From positions 1 to 22,926 of the forward strand of contig QFPK01000033.1 in the NCBI GenBank assembly GCA_003248865.1: 22,926 nt of DNA, written 5' to 3'. Both the position numbers and the translations under genes were made by a program. Shown in pieces: positions 14,288 through 22,320 of the stretch; within the stretch, counting starts at the first letter, position 1, and every line of letters begins with the position of its first letter. The notes beneath the pieces were generated by a model that saw only the letters and a program-made list of their open reading frames with translations, had not been told where the DNA came from and made no database searches. This stretch comes from Sphingomonas sp. (GTDB lineage Bacteria > Pseudomonadota > Alphaproteobacteria > Sphingomonadales > Sphingomonadaceae).

Positions 14288-15769
14288 CTACGGCCGCGAA
14301 AGCCGCAGCGCCTGGATCTGCGGCGTCGGTGTGGGTGCCAGCAGCAGCTGGCCGTTGATCCGCCCCACGGCGCAGCGCCACTGGAAGGTGCCGGACATCG
14401 CGCCGGTGGGCGTGATCGGGGTGGAGGTGTCGCAATCCCCGCTGTCGGCCTTCAGTCGCTTGAACTCGGCGGCCCAGTTCTCGGCGGAGCGGTCCATCAG
14501 CATGTTTTCTGCCAGTGCGGCCGGCTCGGCATCGATCCGGCCTGCGGCCCACAGCCGCTGCGCGACGGCGTAGGAAGCCGCCAGCTGCGTGGAGATAGGC
14601 ACCGCCCGCTTGCCCACCAGCCCGGCACGTTGCAGCGCGCCGGCGGCATCCCACACGGGGGGCAGGGGGGCGGCATAGGTGCGGTTGGCGAATGCGAACA
14701 GGCCGACACCCGCTTCGGGCAGCAGCAGCATGTGGGAGCCATAGCCGGGGTATCCGCCGGAGTGGAACAGCACGGCACCCAGCAGGCAGTCCGTTCCTGA
14801 AACCAGCCCGCCAGCATAGATGAAGCCGATGCGGCAGTCGGGCGCGTCCTTGCCCGGCCGCGCGCGGGCGTGGGTGATCCCGCCGCCATAGCGCATGGCG
14901 CGGACCACCGCGTTCGGCGCGCCCGTTCTGGCCTCCGCGGGCCAGCCGGAGAGCAGGTGCGCGATCCATTTCGAATAGTCGTTGGCGGTGGTGACCACGC
15001 CGCCCATGGCACCGAACTCGCCGTCCTTCATCATCGGCTCGGCTTGCCATTGCCCGTTTTCCCAGCGGTATCCGCGTGCCAGCCGGGCGTCGGGCACCTT
15101 GAACACGTCGTAGGTGGTGCTGGCCATGCCCAGCGGCTTCCACACAGTCTCGCCGATCTGCTGCTGATAGGGCCGGCCGGAGACGTTGGTGACGATGCGC
15201 CCCAGCGTCGCGTAACCGAAGTTGGAATATTCGTAGGCCGTGCCGGGCGCCGACTGCAGCGGGAAGCCCGCCTTCAGCATGGCGGAGAATTCGGCTGGCG
15301 TGCGCACCTGCTGCCGATCGCCCCAGGGGTCGTCGGTTACGAAACCGGCGGTGTGGTGCAGCAGGTCCCCCACGGTGATGCCCTCGGCCCAGCCCTTCAG
15401 CTCAGGCACATATTTCGAGGTCGGATCGGCCAGGCTCAGCTTGCCCTGCGCCTCCAGTGTCAGGATTTCATAGGCCGTGAACGCTTTCGACATGGAGGCG
15501 ATGCGGAAGGCGCTGTCGGCCGTGACCGGGCGTTTCGCCTCCAGATCCTGCACGCCGATCCCTTCCACATGGATCAGCTTGCCGTCCTTCACGATGCCCC
15601 AAACCAGCCCGGGCACGCGATTGTCCAGCTGCCAGTCCGCGAAGCCCTTGCGGATTTCGGGCAGCGCGGCCTCAAGACCGGTCGCCCCGGATATGGTCGA
15701 TTGGGCGGCAAGAGGGGTGGAAAGGGCAAGGGCGGCGGCAAGGGCGGCGGCGGGGATCAGGCTTCGCAT
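14288..15769 (-). CDS. Secreted serine hydrolase, class C beta-lactamase/PBP-like
   Basis: A 493-residue protein with a cleavable signal peptide (MRSLIPAAALAAALALSTPLAAQ). The SxxK motif SMSK at residues 92-95, YSN at 181-183 and HSGG at 336-339 are the three catalytic motifs of the beta-lactamase/DD-peptidase fold (Pfam Beta-lactamase, PF00144). It acts in the periplasm; substrates of this broad family include esters, peptides and D-amino-acid compounds, and true beta-lactamase activity cannot be inferred. The last 100 or so residues form an extra domain. The gene follows the multipass membrane protein gene in the same direction with a 48-base gap and may be co-transcribed. Confidence 0.88.
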   Translation of the reverse strand: MRSLIPAAALAAALALSTPLAAQSTISGATGLEAALPEIRKGFADWQLDNRVPGLVWGIVKDGKLIHVEGIGVQDLEAKRPVTADSAFRIASMSKAFTAYEILTLEAQGKLSLADPTSKYVPELKGWAEGITVGDLLHHTAGFVTDDPWGDRQQVRTPAEFSAMLKAGFPLQSAPGTAYEYSNFGYATLGRIVTNVSGRPYQQQIGETVWKPLGMASTTYDVFKVPDARLARGYRWENGQWQAEPMMKDGEFGAMGGVVTTANDYSKWIAHLLSGWPAEARTGAPNAVVRAMRYGGGITHARARPGKDAPDCRIGFIYAGGLVSGTDCLLGAVLFHSGGYPGYGSHMLLLPEAGVGLFAFANRTYAAPLPPVWDAAGALQRAGLVGKRAVPISTQLAASYAVAQRLWAAGRIDAEPAALAENMLMDRSAENWAAEFKRLKADSGDCDTSTPITPTGAMSGTFQWRCAVGRINGQLLLAPTPTPQIQALRLSRP

Positions 15770-15817
15770 GGCCCCACCCTAACGGCCCCGCCCGCCGGGG
15801 CAAGATGGGCAGGCCCG

Positions 15818-16609
15818 TCAGGCCGGCGGAAACCCCGGCGGCAGGGGCGGGAACTGCCTCGGCGCCTGCGCCGCACCTGGAGACCCGGCGGTTGCCAGCT
15901 GGTAAAGTTCCGCCCCCAGCTGGGAACGGAAAACGAGCTCCATCAGCAGCTGCGCGCCCACGATCACGGCGATGCCCCACAGCCATGCCGGATGCACATG
16001 GCCGGTCCGGCGCTTGTCGGCGATCATCCCGGCCAGCGGGATCAGCATCACGGCCACGAAAGGTCCCCATCCCGCCCAGGGGATCATCAGTGGCAACGGC
16101 AGCAGCCGCCCCCAGGCCGGCCCCGTCAGCAGCGCCATGCCACACAGCATCAGCCGCCGGTGCCAGTCTGTCTGCCGGCGCTTTGCGATTGCCGCGCCTG
16201 TCAGCGTTGCGAAGGCGATGATGCTCAGGCTGTTCATCACCAGAAAATAGCCGGGCTGGAAAAAGAAGGGCGTCATTCCCCGCCGCACTGTCAGGGCCGT
16301 GGTGGATATTCCCACCACCACCATCGCCATTGCCCACAACAGCCCCAGCCAGCCAAGCCGCCGGTGCAGCGACAGCGACCCCTTCGTGGCCAGCCACACT
16401 TGTGTCAGGAACAGGAACACCCAGCCGAAGAACAGCAGCGCATGCAGATGCACATAGGGCGGCGCCCCGAAACTGGACCGCCCCAACAGCAGCTGCACCA
16501 GAAACCCCGCCACGATCAGCAGGGTGATCATGATGGCCGCACCCAGGAAAAACCGCCGGTCAGCGGCCGCAGGCCACCTGCCAGACGCAAGCTCCGCCAT
16601 TGAAGACAT
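15818..16609 (-). CDS. Multipass inner-membrane protein, unknown function
   Basis: About 263 residues with roughly seven transmembrane helices, the first near FFLGAAIMITLLIVAGFLVQLLL. The segment YVHLHALLFFGWVFLFLTQVWL followed by SLHRRLGWLGLLWA is a conserved pattern of a widespread uncharacterised membrane family in proteobacteria; its paired histidines might bind a metal or haem. A second similar unit, DWHRRLMLCGMALL, follows. The frame is open to 16,690, but the upstream residues look non-coding, so ATG 16,609 is chosen, with a G-rich stretch nine bases before it. The C-terminal tail is proline-rich (FPPLPPGFPPA). Confidence 0.72.
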   Translation of the reverse strand: MSSMAELASGRWPAAADRRFFLGAAIMITLLIVAGFLVQLLLGRSSFGAPPYVHLHALLFFGWVFLFLTQVWLATKGSLSLHRRLGWLGLLWAMAMVVVGISTTALTVRRGMTPFFFQPGYFLVMNSLSIIAFATLTGAAIAKRRQTDWHRRLMLCGMALLTGPAWGRLLPLPLMIPWAGWGPFVAVMLIPLAGMIADKRRTGHVHPAWLWGIAVIVGAQLLMELVFRSQLGAELYQLATAGSPGAAQAPRQFPPLPPGFPPA

Positions 16610-16842
16610 TGAAGGCCCCCCTTCGTGAAGGCTGAATTCTAATCCGGGCGGGGCTGGCACACAATCGGCGCCCGGCGCATTCCAGTGCATAACAGGGGAT
16701 GGCGGCGCCCGGATCGGCTCGCGCCGGGCCGTGCCTACAGGGCTTTTGCGATGAGTGGCGGATGACGGAGGAATTCCGCAACGCCTCTTTTCTTTTGCCC
16801 GCTCTCGCCCTAGCCAAACAGACGTCAGTCAAAGAAACAGGA

Positions 16843-18678
16843 ATGCCGAAAAATTCGGGCCTCGTCGCCGCATCCGCCATTGCAATCTTCGCCGCGCTGG
16901 CGGCGCCCCAGCCGCTGTGGGCGCAGGCCGGGGCGGTTGTTGCCGCGCAAGCGGATGAGGATGGCCGGCTGACCGCCTTTCTGGATGCGGAATTCGCCGA
17001 AGAGCTGAAACTGCGGCCGCAGCTCGCCACCCGGCTCGGCCTGAAGGACGGCGCAGACCGGCTGGACGATATCAGCGAGGCAGGGCAGCTGAAGCGGCTG
17101 CAATGGCGGCGTGACAGCGTCGCCCGAATGAAGGCCTCATTCGATCGGGCGAAGCTGTCGCCCGAAGCGCAGGTGAATTACGATATCTGGGCCCTGGAAC
17201 TGGACCGGGCCGAGCTCGACTACAAATACCGCGCCTACACTCCGCCGCTCTATTCCTCACTCTATTCCATCCATGGGCAGCTGCCCAATTTCCTGATCAA
17301 CACGCACTCGGTCGCGGATGCACAGGATCTGGCCAACTATGCCGCGCGCATCCGCGCCATTCCTGCCGTGCTCGACATCGCGATTGCCCAATCGCGCGAG
17401 TCTGCGGCATTCGGTGTCCGCGCGCCCAAATTCCAGATCGAGCGGGTGATTGCAGGCAGCCAGGACATCATCGGCGGTGCACCGTTCGGCCCGGGCAGGG
17501 ATTCGGCGCTGTGGGCAGATGCCAAGGCAAAGGCCGAGAAGCTTGTAACCGCCGGCAAGCTGACGCCTGCGCAGTCCGCCGCGCAGCTGGAAGACATCAG
17601 GGCTGCGCTGCTCACGATGAAGCCGGCCTATGAGCGGGTGATTGCCTGGGCCAGGTCCGAGCTGGCCACGGCTCCCGCCGGGCGAGTGGGAGCGGTCTCC
17701 CTGCCGGGGGGCCTCACTTATTATGACGCAGAGCTGAAGCTCAACACCACCACCGATCTCACGGCCGCACAGATCCATGAAATTGGCCTGAAGGAAGTCG
17801 CCCGGATCGAGGCGGAGCAGGACGCGCTGGCGAAGCAGGCCGGCTTCCCAAACCGGCAGGCCTATTATGACGCCCGCGAAAAGCAGTTTCCACCCACCGC
17901 CTGGAACGATCAGAACCGGGCAGACTATCTGAAGGCGTCGAACGACTTCGTCGCGAAAACCCGCACCCTGCTACCAGGCTGGTTCGGGGAACTGCCCGCC
18001 TATCGCATGGAAGTGATCCGAGAGCCCTCGTTCAGCGAAGTGCCCGGCGGTGCCGCCCATGCGGCCGGTCCCAGCCCCGACGGCAGCCGTCCGGGCCGCA
18101 CCTGGGTGCATCTGGCGGGCGTCACCGACGATCCCGCCGCCATGTATACGCTGATGTGCCATGAAGCGATGCCCGGCCATGTTACCCAGGGCGACATCCA
18201 GGTGCGCCAGCAGGGCGGCCCCCGGTTCCGCAAAAGCTATGGCTATGTCGCCTTCAGCGAGGGCTGGGCGCTCTATGCAGAGGCGCTGTGCAAGGAAATG
18301 GGGGCTTACCCCGACATTGCCGCGGATTTCTTCCGGCTGGATGCGGAACTGTTCCGTGCGGCCCGCCTCGTGGTCGATACCGGCATCCACGCCAAGGGTT
18401 GGACGGAGGAGCAGGCCGTTGCCTATATGGCCGAGACCGGCCGGCAGCCCGCCGACAAGGCGCGGTCGGAAGTGCGGCGCTATATCACCCTGCCGGGGCA
18501 GGCGACGGGCTACAAGATCGGCATGCTGAAGATCATGGAGCTGCGCCGGAAGGCCGAACAGCAACTCGGGGCGAAGTTCGACATCAAGAGCTTCCACGAT
18601 CTGCTGATCGCGTCAGGATCGCAGCCGCTCTCCATCCTCGAACGCCGGGTCGATGAGTGGATCGCCGCCCGGCGCTGA
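16843..18678 (+). CDS. Secreted DUF885 family protein (metallopeptidase-like)
   Basis: A 611-residue protein beginning with a signal peptide (MPKNSGLVAASAIAIFAALAAPQPLWAQA), which is why the ATG at 16,843, with AGGA directly before it, is preferred over the open frame up to 16,699. DUF885 proteins carry a zinc-peptidase-like site: here HEAMPGH at residues 440-446 and the downstream glutamate of SEGWALYAEAL at about 473, with SYGYVAFSEGWALY a family hallmark. The likely role is a periplasmic di- or carboxypeptidase; the substrate is unknown. It is divergent from the membrane protein gene. A small 5-bp hairpin has the stop codon TGA as its loop (GGCGC-TGA-GCGCC). Confidence 0.88.
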   Translation: MPKNSGLVAASAIAIFAALAAPQPLWAQAGAVVAAQADEDGRLTAFLDAEFAEELKLRPQLATRLGLKDGADRLDDISEAGQLKRLQWRRDSVARMKASFDRAKLSPEAQVNYDIWALELDRAELDYKYRAYTPPLYSSLYSIHGQLPNFLINTHSVADAQDLANYAARIRAIPAVLDIAIAQSRESAAFGVRAPKFQIERVIAGSQDIIGGAPFGPGRDSALWADAKAKAEKLVTAGKLTPAQSAAQLEDIRAALLTMKPAYERVIAWARSELATAPAGRVGAVSLPGGLTYYDAELKLNTTTDLTAAQIHEIGLKEVARIEAEQDALAKQAGFPNRQAYYDAREKQFPPTAWNDQNRADYLKASNDFVAKTRTLLPGWFGELPAYRMEVIREPSFSEVPGGAAHAAGPSPDGSRPGRTWVHLAGVTDDPAAMYTLMCHEAMPGHVTQGDIQVRQQGGPRFRKSYGYVAFSEGWALYAEALCKEMGAYPDIAADFFRLDAELFRAARLVVDTGIHAKGWTEEQAVAYMAETGRQPADKARSEVRRYITLPGQATGYKIGMLKIMELRRKAEQQLGAKFDIKSFHDLLIASGSQPLSILERRVDEWIAARR

Positions 18679-18688
18679 GCGCCGGGTG

Positions 18689-18705
18689 CGGGGGCATCGC
18701 CCCCG
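18689..18705. terminator. Bidirectional hairpin between DUF885 gene and prfC
   Basis: CGGGGGC-ATC-GCCCCCG is a perfect 7-bp stem in the 33-base gap between two convergent genes. There is no T tract. It probably forms the 3' end structure for both. Confidence 0.5.
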
Positions 18706-18711
18706 ATCCGT

Positions 18712-20247
18712 TCAGGTCCGCTCCCGCGTCGCCGAGAAGCGCACGGCCGGGTGCCGCCCCTGAATATAGTTCAGGTCCCACAGGTCCTTTGCCATGAACA
18801 CCGGGTGCCCGTCTCGGTCGCCTGCCATCTGGCTGCGATGCTCCTCCTGCAGTTTCCGCAGCGCTGCCGCATCGTCTGAGGAGACCCAGCGCGCGGTGTC
18901 GTAGGGAGAGGCTTCCAGCACCGCCTCCACCTTATATTCCACCTCCAACCGGCTGATCAGCACTTCCAGCTGCAGCTGGCCCACCACACCCACCACGGTC
19001 TGCGCGCCGATCTGGGGGTGGAACACCTGGATCACCCCTTCCTCGGCCATGTCATCCAGCGCCTTCTTCAGCTGTTTGGTCTTGGTAGGGTCTTTCAGCA
19101 CCACGCGGCGCAGGATTTCCGGCGCAAAGTTCGGCAGCCCGGTGATCGTCACATTGGGCCCGTCGGTCAGCGTGTCGCCCACCCGCAGCGTGCCATGGTT
19201 GGGGATGCCGATGATGTCGCCGGGGAAGGCCTCGTCCGCCGTTTCCCGCTCGCGGGCGAAGAACAGCACGGGCGAATGCACCGCAATCTGCTTGCCCGTG
19301 CCCACCTGGTTCAGCCGCATGCCGCGTTTGAACTTGCCCGAACACAGCCGCATGAAGGCCACCCGGTCCCGGTGCATCGGGTTCATGTTGGCCTGAACCT
19401 TGAAGATGAAGCCTGTCACCGTGGGCGACGCCGGGTCGATCGGCGCGGGCTCGGCCGGCTGTGGGCGCGGCCCGGGCGCAAAGCGCGCCAGCGCCTCGAT
19501 CAGCGGCTCCACCCCCAGCTCGCGCAGCGCCGAGCCGAAATACACCGGCGTCAGGTCGCCATGCAGATAGGCCGCCCGGTCGAACGCCGGATAACCCGCC
19601 TCCGCCAGCTCCAGCTCGTCGGCATGCGCAGCGGGGAAGGGCGCGCCCGAAAAGCTGCCGTCGGCCAGCTGCAGCCGCTTGCGCTCGATGTCCCACAGCC
19701 CCTCGAACTCGCCGCCCATTCCGGCGGGCCACATCATCGGCGCCACGTCCAGTGCGAGTTTGTCGGCGATCTCGTCCAGCAGCTCGAACGGCGACCGCCC
19801 TTCGCGATCCACCTTGTTGATGAAGGTGATGATCGGAACCGAACGCAACCGGCACACCTCGAACAGCTTCAGCGTCTGCGCCTCGATGCCCTTGGCGGCG
19901 TCGATCACCATCACGGCGGAATCCACCGCCGTCAGCGTGCGATAGGTATCTTCGGAAAAATCCTCGTGGCCCGGCGTGTCCAGCAGGTTGAAGGTGATGC
20001 CCTCCCGCTCGAACGTCATCACGCTCGATGTCACGGAAATCCCGCGCTGCTGCTCGATCTTCATCCAGTCGCTGCGCGCGCGCCGGGCGGCACCCCGCGC
20101 CTTCACCTCGCCCGCGGCATGGATGGCGCCGCCCGCCAGCAGCAGCCGCTCGGTCAGCGTGGTCTTCCCGGCATCCGGGTGGGAGATGATGGCAAAGGTC
20201 CGGCGCTCAGGGGTTTCCCCCGCGCGGGCAACGGGCTGTGTGGACAT
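18712..20247 (-). CDS. prfC: Peptide chain release factor 3
   Basis: A 511-residue translational GTPase that recycles RF1/RF2 from the ribosome after termination. The G1 loop SHPDAGKTT is near residues 22-30, G3 is DTPGHEDFSEDTYRTL, and G4 is NKVDRE. The RF3-specific regions FKVQANMNPMHRDRVAFMR and EEGVIQVFHPQIGAQTVVGVVGQLQLEVL are present, distinguishing it from EF-G and LepA. Length is near the usual 520-530. It starts 50 bases from the divergent FrnE-like gene, so their promoters must be packed into or beyond that gap. Confidence 0.96.
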   Translation of the reverse strand: MSTQPVARAGETPERRTFAIISHPDAGKTTLTERLLLAGGAIHAAGEVKARGAARRARSDWMKIEQQRGISVTSSVMTFEREGITFNLLDTPGHEDFSEDTYRTLTAVDSAVMVIDAAKGIEAQTLKLFEVCRLRSVPIITFINKVDREGRSPFELLDEIADKLALDVAPMMWPAGMGGEFEGLWDIERKRLQLADGSFSGAPFPAAHADELELAEAGYPAFDRAAYLHGDLTPVYFGSALRELGVEPLIEALARFAPGPRPQPAEPAPIDPASPTVTGFIFKVQANMNPMHRDRVAFMRLCSGKFKRGMRLNQVGTGKQIAVHSPVLFFARERETADEAFPGDIIGIPNHGTLRVGDTLTDGPNVTITGLPNFAPEILRRVVLKDPTKTKQLKKALDDMAEEGVIQVFHPQIGAQTVVGVVGQLQLEVLISRLEVEYKVEAVLEASPYDTARWVSSDDAAALRKLQEEHRSQMAGDRDGHPVFMAKDLWDLNYIQGRHPAVRFSATRERT

Positions 20248-20297
20248 GGGCGGCCCCTAGCGCGAATATGCAGCCGCCTCAATCGGTGGAGCTGGCC

Positions 20298-20936
20298 ATG
20301 GCGGATCGCATTCAGATCGACATCATCTCGGACGTGGTCTGCCCCTGGTGCTTCATCGGCTATCGCCAGCTGGAACGCGCGCTGGAACTTGCGGGCCTTG
20401 AAGGCGACATCCGCTGGCACCCCTTCGAACTGAACCCCGCCATGGCCCCCGAAGGCGAGGACGTCGCCGAACATATCCGCCGCAAATATGGCGCCACGCC
20501 CGAACAGTCCGCCGCGACCCGCGGCCAGATGAAGGCCATCGCCGAACCGCTGGGGATCGACTTCTCGGCCCGCTCCGACCGGATCTGGAACACCTTCGAT
20601 GCCCACCGCCTGCTGCACTGGGCCCGCGAGTCGGGCAAACAGACCGATCTGAAACTGGCGCTGTTCAACGCCTATTTCACGCGCGGAGAGAATGTCTCCG
20701 ACACCGATGTGCTGCTCGAGGCCGTCGAAGCCGCCGGGCTAGACCGCGACGCGGCAGCCGAGGTTCTCGCCACCGACAGCCACGGTGACGCGGTGCGCGC
20801 GATGGAAGCGCGCTGGCAGGAACTGGGCATCACCGGCGTCCCCGCGATGATCCTCGCCGAAAAGGGCCTGGTGATGGGCGCACAGGAACCGGAACGGCTG
20901 GCGATTGCGTTGAGGAAGATGGCGGCGGCCGCTTAG
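20298..20936 (+). CDS. DsbA-family oxidoreductase, FrnE-like
   Basis: A 212-residue thioredoxin-fold protein of the FrnE/2-hydroxychromene-2-carboxylate isomerase-related group. The active site C15-P-W-C18 sits in IISDVVCPWCFIGYRQLERAL; WHPFELNPAMAPEGED and the C-terminal GITGVPAMIL with a cis-proline (GVP) are hallmarks. No signal peptide is present, so it should act in the cytoplasm as a disulfide oxidoreductase or isomerase. The ATG at 20,298 with GGTGGAG upstream is preferred over the open frame back to 20,238. Confidence 0.9.
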   Translation: MADRIQIDIISDVVCPWCFIGYRQLERALELAGLEGDIRWHPFELNPAMAPEGEDVAEHIRRKYGATPEQSAATRGQMKAIAEPLGIDFSARSDRIWNTFDAHRLLHWARESGKQTDLKLALFNAYFTRGENVSDTDVLLEAVEAAGLDRDAAAEVLATDSHGDAVRAMEARWQELGITGVPAMILAEKGLVMGAQEPERLAIALRKMAAAA

Positions 20937-20948
20937 CAGGGCGCGTGT

Positions 20949-20991
20949 TTTTTGCCTCCGGCGGGCAGGGAAATGATTTCCCTGCACCCTC
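20949..20991. repeat. Dispersed 43-bp intergenic repeat, copy 2
   Basis: Exactly matches 13,981-14,023 and also lies just past a rightward gene's stop. The following bases (TTGGCGT, then GATTTGATTGCCT and TGCCTGCGGCGC near 21,037-21,061) echo the sequence after copy 1. Confidence 0.8.
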
Positions 20992-21105
20992 TAAGTTGGC
21001 GTCGCGTGCTGCTCTGATGTCTCGCGCGTGACTTGATTTGATTGCCTATTGCCTGCGGCGCTGGAACGCGCTGGCGCCTGAGGGGAGACAGGAGGTCTTA
21101 GAGTG

Positions 21106-21142
21106 CCGGGATCGGGCGGGATGATCCGGGATTGGGCGGGAT
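21106..21142. repeat. 17-bp direct repeat pair, 20-bp period
   Basis: CCGGGATCGGGCGGGAT (21,106-21,122) and CCGGGATTGGGCGGGAT (21,126-21,142) differ at one base. The two-turn spacing suits paired protein binding, for example transposase end-sites. It directly follows a TAGAGTG motif. Confidence 0.6.
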
Positions 21143-21395
21143 CGACGGTGAAAAATCGGCCTTTTGCAATGCGATGGGTTCGGTGAGGGGCGAGGCGGGC
21201 CCTCATGTCCGGCGGTGGGCCATGTCTAGAGTGCTTGGTTAATTAGACGTGGTTGAGACCAGAGGTTTTAGAGTGGCGGCCAGAAATCGGGCTTTCTGGC
21301 TTTCTGGCTCTCAGCGCCAATAAATCGGCTTTCAATAATCACTTAAGCGCATCTTAGAGATGCCTTAGGCGGCGGTTCCTACGACGGAACCGGGC

Positions 21396-21527
21396 CGGAA
21401 GTGGGACCTTTACCGGAAAATCGCCACGTGAAGGGGTCCCACTTCCGTAACCGCATGAATTTACCGCAGAAATGGGCTTAGATCGGGTATGGTACCCGTT
21501 CCAATGAGCGGCGCGAACTGGGACCCC
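21396..21527. repeat. Three GAASTGGGACC-type sites, two as a 13-bp inverted repeat
   Basis: CGGAAGTGGGACC at 21,396-21,408 is exactly inverted at 21,435-21,447. A third copy, CGAACTGGGACCCCTGA, runs forward from about 21,514, just past the repressor stop codon; with the reverse complement of the second it shares 12 of 14 bases. This looks like a family of binding sites for a phage protein. Confidence 0.6.
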
Positions 21528-21535
21528 TGATCTGG

Positions 21536-22030
21536 CTAGCCGCGCCGAACCTGGGCGCGGTGCGTGGCGCCCAGCAGCAGCGCCAAATCCTCGGCTTCAA
21601 TGCCGTATCGGACCTGCAGGGCCATCAGCGCCTGGCGCAGTCCCTCATCCGGGATGATCGCCGTTTCCTGACTTGCTTCCTCGACTGCCAGTTCAGCCTC
21701 GCGCATCCGCTCCCCAACGGAGCGCACCCTAGCCTGTGACGGCTGCCATCCGGCGGGTGGCTCTGCCACCTTTCCTACCGGCGCACCGCGCGGTTGCTCG
21801 CCGGTCATCAGGAATTCTACTGTAATACCAAGAGATTGAGCAATCTTAAGGGCGTTGTCTGCTCGTGGGACCGCCCCGTAAACCATACTTCCGATTGTCG
21901 TGTCGGCCACCCCTGATGAGTTGGACAGCCAAGTGAACGAGCGCCCGTCTAGGGCCTCCAAAATGCGAAGCCCCCATGGCGAAGGCACTTTTTCGCTTGC
22001 CTTGTCGCGTTTCATCGGGATATTTCGCAT
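21536..22030 (-). CDS. XRE-type phage repressor
   Basis: A 164-residue protein with an N-terminal helix-turn-helix (WGLRILEALDGRSFTWLSNSSGVADTTIGSMVYG, then RADNALKIAQSLGITVEFLMTG), the standard lambda-repressor-like fold ending in the LGIxxEFLMTG motif. The C-terminal part is helical, acidic and not a recognised LexA-type protease domain, so RecA-stimulated self-cleavage is not indicated. It likely holds the lytic genes silent. The start may be ATG 22,030 or 22,015; two operator-like repeats overlap both. It is divergent from the Ner-like gene across only about 30 bases. Confidence 0.82.
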   Translation of the reverse strand: MRNIPMKRDKASEKVPSPWGLRILEALDGRSFTWLSNSSGVADTTIGSMVYGAVPRADNALKIAQSLGITVEFLMTGEQPRGAPVGKVAEPPAGWQPSQARVRSVGERMREAELAVEEASQETAIIPDEGLRQALMALQVRYGIEAEDLALLLGATHRAQVRRG

Positions 22031-22039
22031 TTCATCGGG
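22005..22039. promoter_or_regulatory. Two 15-bp operator-like direct repeats over the repressor start
   Basis: TCGCGTTTCATCGGG (22,005-22,019) and TCGCATTTCATCGGG (22,025-22,039) differ at one base and are 20 bp apart, two helical turns. They cover the repressor start codons and the divergent promoter region, as expected for repressor or Ner binding. Confidence 0.6.
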
Positions 22040-22060
22040 TTAAAGCGCAGAGGATTGCGA

Positions 22061-22318
22061 ATGCTTGCGGGGCTGCACTACGAGGACATCAAGGCCTCTA
22101 TCCGCAAAAAGTATAAGACTTTGAGCGCCTTCGAGCGCGCCCATGGCCTTTATCCCAAGTCTGTTCACAATCACTTCCGAGGCCTTCGCAATAAGAAGGT
22201 TGAGGCGGCTGTTGAGCAGCATCTCAGGTCCATTATTTCCCCCTTTGCGGCTAGCGAACCTTCGCCTCCTACCAAGGCGCGACATTCTTCGCACCGTCTA
22301 AATGCAACGGCTGCCTGA
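22061..22318 (+). CDS. Ner/Nlp-like phage regulator
   Basis: An 85-residue protein with the Ner-type helix-turn-helix: YEDIKASIRKKYKTLSAFERAHGLYPKSVHNHFRG, then VEAAVEQHL. Ner of phage Mu binds the early operator and represses both repressor and early transcription after the lytic choice. The ATG at 22,061 has AGAGGA about seven bases upstream, better than the TTG at 22,055. The C-terminal 25 residues are low complexity. The stop is two bases before the next gene, so both are co-transcribed. Confidence 0.7.
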   Translation: MLAGLHYEDIKASIRKKYKTLSAFERAHGLYPKSVHNHFRGLRNKKVEAAVEQHLRSIISPFAASEPSPPTKARHSSHRLNATAA

Positions 22319-22320
22319 AC

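Larger units (their letters stand above)
20992..21535. other. Gene-free, repeat-rich region at the prophage boundary
   Basis: No coding frame is convincing. It holds the end of the dispersed repeat (to about 21,061), a 17-bp tandem pair at 21,106-21,142, three TAGAGTG motifs (21,099, 21,227 and 21,269), symmetric sites CGGTTCC/GGAACCG (21,373-21,392) and CGGGTA-TGG-TACCCG (21,484-21,498), and three copies of a GAASTGGGACC-type site. Composition drops in GC after about 21,220. The chromosome/prophage junction is probably inside this interval. Confidence 0.5.

Noticed and set aside
14288..15769. Calling the serine hydrolase an antibiotic-resistance beta-lactamase
   Set aside because: The three catalytic motifs support only the broad family; many members are esterases or peptidases, and nothing here shows drug hydrolysis.
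14870..16603. Long plus-strand frame (577 codons) over the hydrolase and membrane protein genes
   Set aside because: It spans two well-supported minus-strand genes and reads as Gly/Gln/His-rich low-complexity sequence.
19018..20433. Plus-strand frame of 471 codons over prfC
   Set aside because: It is antisense to an unmistakable release factor 3 gene and has no family features.
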